DNA from: Kiritimatiellia bacterium
GTDB lineage: Bacteria > Verrucomicrobiota > Kiritimatiellia > RFP12 > UBA1067
Assembly: GCA_017521065.1 (NCBI GenBank)
Contig: JAFXEA010000488.1
Location: forward strand, 1 to 11,836
Direction: 5' to 3'
Length of the DNA stretch: 11,836 nucleotides
The position numbers and the translations under genes were made by a program. The notes under the pieces were generated by a model, which ran no database searches, was not told where the DNA came from, and saw nothing but the letters and a program-made list of their open reading frames with translations. This document shows, one piece after another, positions 1 to 7,700 of the stretch (the first letter of the stretch is position 1; the number at the start of each line of letters is the position of its first letter).

Positions 1-2
1 GC

Positions 3-830
3 GTATACTGTGAGATAGAGCACCTCAAGGAGATAGAAAAAGATGTTAAAGTGCCTGACGAGCTTGACTGGGAGCGCTGGCAGGGACCAGTTCCGCGCAG
101 AAAATACAGCCCGAGATTCGTACCCGGCAGATGGAGATCCTGGACATCATACGGTAGCAGTACATTGGGAGATTGGTCTTGTCACCTGATGGATCCTGTA
201 TTCTGGACATTGGGGCTAGGATTGCCGGAGTCTGTAAAAGTCGATACGTTCGGCTCGTGGGATCCAACTATCCACGGATTGACGTTCCCGAAGGGCGCCA
301 GAAGCACATTTACGTTCAGAAAACGCAAAGGCGGTAAATTCAAGCTGGTTTGGCATGATGGCATAGCCTGCAAGGAAGTTCCAGTTCCGGAGCTGTGGAA
401 AGGCGAGTACGATATGTTCCCACCCTGTAATTCCGCAAAGGTCCGCAAAACGCGTAAAAACATGTCCAACGGCGCATTTGTCTATGGCGAGAAGGGTGTG
501 ATAGAGTATGGCAGTCATGGTGCGAACTATTTGCGGCTTCTTCCCGATACGACACTAGAAAAACTCAAGTCGGATGGAGGCTGTCCCAAGCAGAAGTATC
601 TCCGCATTCCAGATAAATCTCCGTACAAGGAGTTTATTTCTGCCGTTAAAGGTGGCTCTAAGGTTGGAAGTCACTTTGCTTACGCTGGCGCTATGGTGAA
701 GAGTGCGCTACTTGGAATTGCAGCTTTGTTCGATCCCGGCAAGGAACTCATGTTCGACAGAAAGACCCAAAGGTTCACTAATTCTTCCGCAGCAAATACC
801 AGGTTGAGCCTGCCCCGAATCAAGGCTTGA
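3..830 (+). CDS. Gfo/Idh/MocA-family oxidoreductase, C-terminal part (5' truncated by window)
   Basis: The reading frame is open from base 3 to the stop at 828-830 with no stop upstream. This is therefore the last 275 residues of a longer protein, and the GTG at 51 is not a credible start. The visible part is the substrate-binding alpha/beta domain of the Gfo/Idh/MocA family, NAD(P)-dependent oxidoreductases acting on sugars or inositols. The N-terminal Rossmann fold lies before the window. Seen in the sequence: the W-x-x-W-Q-G-P segment (residues 23-29 of the visible part), then GDWSCH (56-61), whose Asp and His match the catalytic region of planctomycete-type members, then MDPVFW. A complete family member is usually 350-450 residues. 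No signal can be judged because the start is missing. The gene is markedly AT-richer than its neighbours: hand counts of 60-base lines give 26 to 30 G+C, against 32 to 41 in the next gene. The substrate is unknown. Confidence 0.85.
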   Translation, partial: VYCEIEHLKEIEKDVKVPDELDWERWQGPVPRRKYSPRFVPGRWRSWTSYGSSTLGDWSCHLMDPVFWTLGLGLPESVKVDTFGSWDPTIHGLTFPKGARSTFTFRKRKGGKFKLVWHDGIACKEVPVPELWKGEYDMFPPCNSAKVRKTRKNMSNGAFVYGEKGVIEYGSHGANYLRLLPDTTLEKLKSDGGCPKQKYLRIPDKSPYKEFISAVKGGSKVGSHFAYAGAMVKSALLGIAALFDPGKELMFDRKTQRFTNSSAANTRLSLPRIKA

Positions 831-850
831 AAAATCAGGGGACAAGTATG

Positions 851-855
851 GGAGG
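851..855 (+). promoter_or_regulatory. Shine-Dalgarno GGAGG that decides the start at 864
   Basis: GGAGG lies 2 bases before the ATG at 858 but 8 bases before the ATG at 864. The second spacing is the normal one, so 864 is the preferred start and the two-codon-longer version is less likely. Confidence 0.7.
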
Positions 856-863
856 ATATGGCA

Positions 864-2720
864 ATGACATTTAAATTTAACATCATACCATCACGAATCG
901 CCGTGGCGTGCGCGACAGTCGTTCTGACGGCTGAGGTGCTCGCTTCCGCGACTGCGACTCTGAACTGGACCCTGTCCGACGGCAAGGTCGTCACCGAGAC
1001 GCAGGAACTCCGGTTGTTTGCGGACGGTGTGGCGCTGACGGTCTCCCGCGACAAGATTCTTTCGATGGGTGCTCGAGAGCTTGCCGTCACGCCGGACTTC
1101 GCAACGGCGAAGAAGGGTGAGGACGGCTATTGGGTGATGCCCAACAACACCAAAGGCACGTACCGTCTCGACAATGGCCGATTGTTCCAAAACTGGAGCA
1201 TATACATGCCGATGTTCGGCATGAAGACGCCGCGCCTGACGTATTGCGCCATCGTGACGGGCATGCCGTATTCCTTTGGCATCGAAGTGCTCGCAAAGAA
1301 CGGAATCTATACGCAGAGCGCGGTGTTTCTGGCATCGAAGGATATCGAGTTCTATGAGGATATCCGCATCGAATACCATTTCCTGGAAGGGGACGCTGCC
1401 GACTATTCCGGTATCGCCCGCTGCTACCGCAAATACCAGTTGGATCGCGGTGCGGCCATTCCGCTCGCCGAAAAGGCCAAGGACAATCCGGTTCTCGCCT
1501 ATGCCGTCACGAACATGGAGGTGCGCATCCGTCAGGCGTGGAAACAGGCGCCCAGCCCCGTCCTGGAACAGGTCACGCGCAACGAGCCTCCCGTCAAGGC
1601 CGTCGTCCCGTTCGACCGCGTGAAGGACATCGTCGACGAGTGCCGTCGCCAGGGCGTCGGCGGCGCGGAGTTCTGCCTTGTCGGTTGGAATGTCGGCGGA
1701 CATGACGGACGCTTTCCGCAGATATTCCCGGTCGAGCCGTCTCTTGGCGGCGAGGAGAAGCTGAAGGAGTGCGTGCGCCATGCGCAGTGCAATGGCTACC
1801 AGGTCACGGGCCATTCCTCGTTCCGCGACTGCTACATGATTGCCGATACATGGGACAGCGAGTATGTCGTGGAGAAGAATCCGGACGGGACGCTCAAGCG
1901 CGGCAAGACGGCCTGGAGCGGCGGACGGCTCTACACGATGTGTCCGCAACGCGCCTACGAGAGATTCTGCCCCAAACAGTGCGCCGAGATGAAGACGCTC
2001 GGCTTCAAGGGGCTTTTCTATGTCGATGTCACGACCAGCCGTCCGCTCTTCCCGTGCCCGGACGTCCGCCACCGGCTCAACAACGGACAGCGCGCCGTGT
2101 GGGAGAACAACATCATGCACGAGCTTGGCGAGACATTCGGTGGCGCAGCGTCGGAGGGCGCGTTCGACTTCTGCGCCCGCACGTGCGAGTCGGCGCTTAC
2201 CGTGCAGTGGGCCAAGCCGTTCGATTCGCCATCGAGTCCGATGGTCGACGGCTACATTCCTTTGTGGCAGCTCGTCTATCACGGCATCATCGTCTCGACG
2301 CCGTTCCGCACGATGATCAACTGCCCGGCGAATCCCGACAAACGCTATGCGCTCAAACTCGCCGAGTTCGGTGGACGGACCACATTCTATTGGCACAGCT
2401 GGTTTGTGACCGGGAAGCCGCCAAGCATGGGCACATGGGACCTCGAGGCGACGACGGACGAGAAGATGCGCCAGGGAGTCGCGTGGATGAAAGAGGGATT
2501 CGACGAATACGCCGCGCGTAGCCATCTGCAGTTCTGTTTCATGGACCGTCACGAAAAGGTTACGGACGGCGTCTTCCGCACGACTTATTCCAACGGCGAG
2601 CGCATCGTCGTCAATTACAACGATACGCCCGCGACCGTCGGCGGCGTCGAAATTCCGTCGATGTCCGCGAAACTCGTTCTTGCGGAATCGAAAAACAACA
2701 ATAACGATCAGGTGCAATGA
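864..2720 (+). CDS. Secreted glycoside-hydrolase-like protein (TIM-barrel type, family uncertain)
   Basis: The product has 618 residues from the ATG at 864. An N-terminal signal peptide is visible: a basic/polar start, a hydrophobic run at about residues 12-28, and a likely cut after ASA near residue 29. Residues 30-225 look like a beta-sandwich. Residues about 245-520 look like a (beta/alpha)8 barrel, and the last 90 like a small beta domain. The EYHFLEGD and YSGIARCYRKY motifs, with barrel strands such as GLFYVDV, recall the DUF5696/DUF6259 and GH101-like group of putative alpha-glycosidase-fold enzymes; this is from memory and is not a firm assignment. Asp388 (FYVDV) and Glu431 (ASEGAF) are the best candidates for nucleophile and acid/base, by inference. 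The protein is rich in cysteine, including FCPKQC and FCARTC, which would suit disulfides outside the cytoplasm. Its stop overlaps an ATG of the following frame, so co-translation is likely. The substrate is unknown. Confidence 0.72.
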   Translation: MTFKFNIIPSRIAVACATVVLTAEVLASATATLNWTLSDGKVVTETQELRLFADGVALTVSRDKILSMGARELAVTPDFATAKKGEDGYWVMPNNTKGTYRLDNGRLFQNWSIYMPMFGMKTPRLTYCAIVTGMPYSFGIEVLAKNGIYTQSAVFLASKDIEFYEDIRIEYHFLEGDAADYSGIARCYRKYQLDRGAAIPLAEKAKDNPVLAYAVTNMEVRIRQAWKQAPSPVLEQVTRNEPPVKAVVPFDRVKDIVDECRRQGVGGAEFCLVGWNVGGHDGRFPQIFPVEPSLGGEEKLKECVRHAQCNGYQVTGHSSFRDCYMIADTWDSEYVVEKNPDGTLKRGKTAWSGGRLYTMCPQRAYERFCPKQCAEMKTLGFKGLFYVDVTTSRPLFPCPDVRHRLNNGQRAVWENNIMHELGETFGGAASEGAFDFCARTCESALTVQWAKPFDSPSSPMVDGYIPLWQLVYHGIIVSTPFRTMINCPANPDKRYALKLAEFGGRTTFYWHSWFVTGKPPSMGTWDLEATTDEKMRQGVAWMKEGFDEYAARSHLQFCFMDRHEKVTDGVFRTTYSNGERIVVNYNDTPATVGGVEIPSMSAKLVLAESKNNNNDQVQ

Positions 2721-2724
2721 AAGG
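2720..2724 (+). promoter_or_regulatory. Shine-Dalgarno AAAGG for the start at 2732
   Basis: AAAGG is 7 bases before the ATG at 2732. The alternative ATG at 2717 overlaps the previous stop (ATGA) but has only a weak AGGTG 2 bases upstream. Starting at 2732 also puts the hydrophobic segment in a normal signal-peptide position. Confidence 0.55.
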
Positions 2725-2731
2725 TCATAGC

Positions 2732-4633
2732 ATGAACACGAAAGACATGATAAATCTGACGACAAAAATCGTTCTGTCGGTGATGACATCAGCTGTTCTT
2801 ACCGGCGCTGTTTTTGCCGATGCACGTAGCGTAACAGTCGGCTCGCCCGACGAAGATGGCCGCGTCACGGTAACCATTGGCGGCGAAGGAACGAAGAAAC
2901 AGACACTGATTGCCGCATGGGCGAACGGCGACAAGGGAAACAATCCTCTCGACTGGACCGAATACGCAGACGCAGGCACGGTTGCGCCTAACGATACTTC
3001 CAAAACATTCCAGATTCCTGACGCGTGGCGCGCGAAGTCCGGCGCGGTGAAGTTTTTCCTCATGTCCGGCGAGAAGCCCTACGGGACACGTTACGACTAC
3101 ATCACAAGGCCTGACTGCGGCTATGGCGGACTCTACATCGACACCGGAATCAAGCCCGATTCGACGCTCGACATCTCAGTGAAGCTGAAGTCCGACTACA
3201 TGTCCTCAGCTGCAATAATGTGTCCATTCGGTATCAATGGTGTCGTTTTCATCATGCCGAAGTCCAAGACCGAATACTTTTACGACTTTTTCGGCGCGAA
3301 AGCAACCACGGCCAACGGAATAATGAATGAAGATTGTCGGAACGTGTTCCGCGAAGCGCCGCCTCATGATGCCAATCCGCATACGTTCCGCCTCAACAGA
3401 GAAGGGATGTCCATCGACGGCTACCGCCATCTCGCATTCGACCAATCGAAGATTACCGGGTCTGCCGCGACGAGCACCATAACGCTTTTCGGCAGAAGAG
3501 GCAGTTGGAAGCAGACAGGAACGACATGCTCCATCTACGGCGCAACACTTTCCACAAACGGTATCCTGGCCTGCGATCTCGTACCTGCCGCCGCGCCAAG
3601 CGGGAAAATCCAGATGTGGGATCGTGTGTCGCGCGGATGGAAGGGACCGGCCGGTTCGCAAAAGGATACCCTTGTCTTCGTTGCCGGCAATGACATCGGT
3701 CCCTATCCGTCCGACTGTGGAGAGGTGGAAAGCGTTTCTGCCGCGGTTCATTTCGCACCGGCTATTTCTATGTCGTCACCGGATTACGGCACGAAGACGG
3801 TTGCTGTTACATTATCTTCTGGTCACGATGCGGGGCTGCTTTTGGCCGTTGCCGGCCTGGAAGATGCGGGAACGGTTTTCTCGAACTGGACAACCAATGC
3901 GCTTGTCCAAAAAGTCGCCGCCGATGTTGATGAGGTGACGTTCGCCTTGCCGGCGGACTGGATTCGAAACCACTACAACATTCGCTTCGCTTGGAAGTCA
4001 ATCGCCGATCAGCCCTACGACTACGCCGTCGAAGAGCTTGTTTCAACTGGGGAGGCCTACATCCGCACGGGATGGATTCCCACGACTGACACGGCAATTT
4101 CCGTGACGGCAAAGACGGCGAGCAATGTCTGCGCATTCGGCATCGCGGGATGTTTCTTCGCCTTCCAGACTGGAAACACGATTCACTGGAATTTCTTTGG
4201 GAACTCCTCGAATGCGCAATGCGACGGCACATCCTTCCCGTCTTCACACCACGAGTGGAGACTCGGCCCGAGTGGCGCATTTGTTGACGATACGACCCTT
4301 GCGACATTCGATAGCACCACCGAGTCGGAGCTCATAGCAAATATTTTGCTTCCGTTCAGGGCATCGGGCCCAAAGTCGCAGACCCCCGATAAAACTGGCG
4401 ACGCCTCGGTCAAGTCGGCGAAGATATGGGAGGGTGATATCTTGGTGCGCGACTTCGTGCCGTGCATAAAGAACGGCGTACCGGTCTTCTACGATGTTGT
4501 GCGCGGCGACTACTACGGAAGCCGGACGGAGACGCCGTTTGCCGCCGGTGCGCCCGTCGTCGCCGACGGCGACATTCTTTCGTGGTCGAATGTCCGGGAG
4601 CTTCGCAAAGGTCTCGTAATTGCCTTCCGCTAG
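2732..4633 (+). CDS. Secreted protein with two tandem beta-domain/LamG-like modules
   Basis: The product has 633 residues. A signal peptide is clear: Lys at 4 and 12, a hydrophobic core at about 13-28, and a likely cut after VFA (27-29). The mature part is an internal duplication. Each half has a beta domain (about 30-120 and 338-428) ending in a W-x-x-x-(x)-Y/V-F-F/A-K/S strand pattern. Each is followed by a concanavalin-like, LamG-type domain (about 121-320 and 429-606). The matching marks are YDYI-TRP / YDYAVEE, GLYIDTGI / EAYIRTGW, FYDFFGA / HWNFFGN and CDLVP / VRDFVP. The D-L/F-V-P-x-x-x-x-G...F/MxDxV...F-x-A-G ending is typical of LamG-like lectin folds. No catalytic motif is visible, so a glycan-binding or surface role is inferred. 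The ending at TAG 4631 may be artificial or mutated, because a coding-like continuation exists in the +1 frame up to 4733. Alternative reading: a complete protein of unknown function. Confidence 0.75.
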   Translation: MNTKDMINLTTKIVLSVMTSAVLTGAVFADARSVTVGSPDEDGRVTVTIGGEGTKKQTLIAAWANGDKGNNPLDWTEYADAGTVAPNDTSKTFQIPDAWRAKSGAVKFFLMSGEKPYGTRYDYITRPDCGYGGLYIDTGIKPDSTLDISVKLKSDYMSSAAIMCPFGINGVVFIMPKSKTEYFYDFFGAKATTANGIMNEDCRNVFREAPPHDANPHTFRLNREGMSIDGYRHLAFDQSKITGSAATSTITLFGRRGSWKQTGTTCSIYGATLSTNGILACDLVPAAAPSGKIQMWDRVSRGWKGPAGSQKDTLVFVAGNDIGPYPSDCGEVESVSAAVHFAPAISMSSPDYGTKTVAVTLSSGHDAGLLLAVAGLEDAGTVFSNWTTNALVQKVAADVDEVTFALPADWIRNHYNIRFAWKSIADQPYDYAVEELVSTGEAYIRTGWIPTTDTAISVTAKTASNVCAFGIAGCFFAFQTGNTIHWNFFGNSSNAQCDGTSFPSSHHEWRLGPSGAFVDDTTLATFDSTTESELIANILLPFRASGPKSQTPDKTGDASVKSAKIWEGDILVRDFVPCIKNGVPVFYDVVRGDYYGSRTETPFAAGAPVVADGDILSWSNVRELRKGLVIAFR

Positions 4634-4733
4634 CATAGACGCTTATGTTTCTGCGCAATACGGCGATGACGGCAAAGTCGCTCTCGCCGCTTCATGGATG
4701 CTTCGGAAGTATGATACGCAATTGAGCAATTGA
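4620..4733 (+). other. Coding-like tail in the +1 frame: probable displaced C-terminus of the preceding gene
   Basis: After the preceding gene stops at 4631-4633, the +1 frame is open from 4620 to the TGA at 4731-4733. From 4638 it encodes 31 residues that look like real protein, with stretches such as AYVSAQYGDDGK and ALAASWMLRKY. Third codon positions are mostly C or T, as in the neighbouring genes. The segment has no start codon or ribosome site of its own in this frame. A one-base indel or frameshift between about 4600 and 4638 would join it to the preceding protein. Its stop would then lie 21 bases before the next ATG, a normal operon spacing. It could also be a chance open stretch. Confidence 0.5.
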
Positions 4734-4754
4734 ACCAGTTAACGAAATATTGAC

Positions 4755-7700
4755 ATGAAAATCGAAAAACTTACTGTTGTATTTGCCGTACCGATGTTTT
4801 TTGCCGCCGCCTTGGCGCGAGAAGCGCCAACGGATATTTATCTGCTGATAGGCCAGTCGAACATGGCCGGACGTGGCGTGACGAACACAGCGAACAGGAT
4901 TTCGTCCGAGCGCGTCTTCAAGTTCACGCGGGACGGCAAGTGGACTGAGGGTGTAGAGCCGATCCACTTTGACCGTCCGAATGTCGGCGCCGGTCCGGGG
5001 CTGGCCTTTGGCCGTGCGATGGCCGATGCGAAACCGACCGTAGAGATAGGTCTTGTCCCGTGCGCTGTCGGCGGCTCGCCGCTTTCGCGCTGGGAACCTG
5101 GCGGCGACCTCTATTCGAATGCGGTCGAGCGGACGCGTGCCGCGCTTGCGACAGGTGGGAGTCTGCGCGGCATTCTTTGGCATCAGGGCGAGGCTGATTC
5201 GTGGAAATGGGGAAACGCCGAGTCGTATGCACGGCGGCTGACGCACATGGTGACGCAACTTCGCGCCGACCTTGGCGTAAAGTACGTTCCGTTCATCGCA
5301 GGCGAAGTGGGTGCCCACTACGGCGCGAGTATCGAAAAGCGCGGCGGAAAGTCGTTTGTCGATGAAGTCAACAGGCAGATGAAGTCGGCGGTCGCAAAGC
5401 TGCCGGCTGCCGGATGGGTTTCCGTGAAAGGACTTGGACCGGGACCGGATGGAATCCATTTTACGACGGAAAGCTCCTATGAACTCGGCCGACGGTATGC
5501 AAGGGAGATTCTCCGGTGGCAGTCCATTCCCTGCCAGATGCCGGAAGATGAGGATTACGGAGGCAATGCGGCGGATTGGAGACCGCCATTCACGGCGCAT
5601 GGGTTCAACCTTCAGGGAATGCGCCGGTCTGGTCCAAAAGCGGGTTTCAGGGAAGATCATTTCAAGTGGATCAAGGAATGGGGCTTCAACTTCGTCCGGT
5701 TGCCGCTTGACTACCGCTGCTGGGTGAAGGATCGCAAGTCCGGGAATCGCGAGATTATAGACGAGGAGGGGTTGAAGCTGCTTGACAAGGGCATAGCCTT
5801 CGCTCGCAAGCATGGTCTCGTCACGATGATTTGCCTCCATCGCATTCCCGGCGAATATTGCGTCCCGCAGGTCGATCCCGAACCAGGCAATATCTATACC
5901 GATCCCGACTGCCTCCGGGCAGCGGTGATGCACTGGAAGTTGCTTGCGCAACGCTACAGGGATATTCCGCGCGAAGCGCTTTTTTTCAACCTCATCAATG
6001 AGCCGTCGAGCCGTCTCGGGACAATCGAGCAGTACGAATATGTCGCCCGCGTTCTTGTTGCCTCGATACGCAAAGTCGATTCAAAGCGGTTTATAGTTGC
6101 GGACGGTTGGCAGGGAGGCAACGTTCCGGTGCCGGGGCTTTACGGAATACCCGGTGTCGGACAGGCTGCGCGCGGGTATTATCCCTATTGGTTTTCGCAT
6201 TTCGGGGTTGACGTCGCGGCTTCGCTGGGGAATGACAAAGTTTCGGCTCCCCCGCCGACATGGCCGCCTCGGCGTGGCTGCCCCGACGGGCGACTCGGCG
6301 GACCGAAATGGCCAGATTGGCATGAGCCTTTTGCGATTGCGAACGCTCCGGCCGCCAAGTATGCGCTCGTTCTCGGCGAAGTTTCCGGATCGGTGCTGAT
6401 TGAGGTTGCGGCGGACGGAGAGCGTGTTGCATCTTTCCGGCTCGAACCGCAAAAGGGCAACCCGGAGTGGTCGAAGGTCAGTCGCTACCGCGGAACGGGT
6501 CCGTGGCGTGGAATCCTGGCGCGCCCACTGACGTTCACGTTGCCGAAAAGGGCTGAACGCCTGTCGATACAGCTCGTCGAAGGCGATTGGGCGATGCCGT
6601 CGAGTCTCGTTTTGAAGAATGCGGATGGGCGCGAGGCGCGGATCGAGTTCGGCCAGAACATGAAGACGATGAAGTCGACTTGCTGGCGGCGCCGTTTCGC
6701 GGGGTGGAATGCGCGCGAACCTCTTCCTCTCCCTGACGGCGTATCCGTGCCTTCCGGGCGGTTCGCCGACGAGGGTATGAACGTGATGTGCAAGGGCTGG
6801 CTCGACCGGTGGGAGGATCCTATTGCGAATGGCGTATGGTGCCTTGCGGGCGAGTTCGGATGCGCCAACCATACGGCGCACATCGATTCGCTCAGGTTCC
6901 TGGAATCCGGCCTGAATCTCTTTGAGGTGCTTGGCATGGGGTGGTGTTCATGGGGTTTCATCGGTTCTCGCTTCGGTATCCTCGATTCAGGCCGCGCCGA
7001 TGTCGAATACGAGGACTGGAAAGGAAGAAAGCTCGACCGCAAGATGCTCGAACTTCTCCGCCGGCATGCCGCAAAAGGCGTTGCGCTCGATTCCGTTCCC
7101 GAAGTGGTGACAGGATCCGAGCCGGAGCTTGCCCGCTTCGCAAAGACGGCTTGGGCGATGGCCTACGATCACGTAACCAACTGCGTCGGGGCTGTGCAGT
7201 CTCCGTACATGGACGAGGCGTTCTCTCCAGACAGGACGTGGATCTGGGATACGTGTTTCATGGCGCTCTTCTGCCGTTACGCGCCGGACGTGTTCCCCGG
7301 GGTCGAAAGCCTCATGAATTTCTATGCGCCGATGCTCGACGGCACCCCGTCCGCGCTGAAAGTCCACATCCCCGACAATCCGCCGCTTTTCGCCTGGGCT
7401 GAATGGATGAACTATCGAATGACGGGCGACCGGAAGCGCATAGACTTGATTTTCGGCGGGCGGAAATACCCGCAGAGGATGTTCGATCTCTACGAACGGA
7501 TGAAAATCGGAGATGGCTTTCCCTTTCAGAGTTCTGCGTTTCCGGTCCTTTGGGAGAAGAGACCGCTCGGATATCTTTGGACGGGCGGGCGCTCCGGCAT
7601 GGACAATACACCCCGCGGCGGATTCTCGCGCCAGGTGTTCGATAACGACGCGCGGTATTTTTCAATCCTTTGGATAGACGCCATCTCGCAGCAGGCTCTT

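Noticed and set aside
433..458. CGCAAAGGTCCGCAAAACG in the first gene, as another copy of the 9-base repeat element
   Set aside because: Only two loose units and no inverted arm nearby; it is best explained as Lys/Arg codons.
51..830. A complete gene starting at GTG 51
   Set aside because: The frame is open upstream to the window edge and the protein lacks its Rossmann domain, so GTG 51 is an internal codon.
891..2789. Long open frame of 632 codons on the minus strand
   Set aside because: It mirrors the codon bias of the plus-strand gene across its length, and its product is Arg-rich and low in recognisable motifs. The plus-strand gene has a signal peptide, a ribosome site and family-like motifs.
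4719..4732. Two CAATTG palindromes separated by two bases, as a possible operator
   Set aside because: They lie inside the coding-like tail, and no promoter-like -35/-10 pair follows before the ATG at 4755. Short AT palindromes of this kind are common.
4734..4754. A promoter for the fusion gene in the gap before 4755
   Set aside because: TTGAAC at 4730 has no acceptable -10 hexamer 16-18 bases on, and the genes around it are packed as one transcript.
4692..5951. Minus-strand open frame of 419 codons, and others of 338 and 266 codons over the large fusion and glycyl radical enzyme genes
   Set aside because: These are antisense shadows of high-GC coding DNA; the plus strand carries catalytic motifs of known families throughout.
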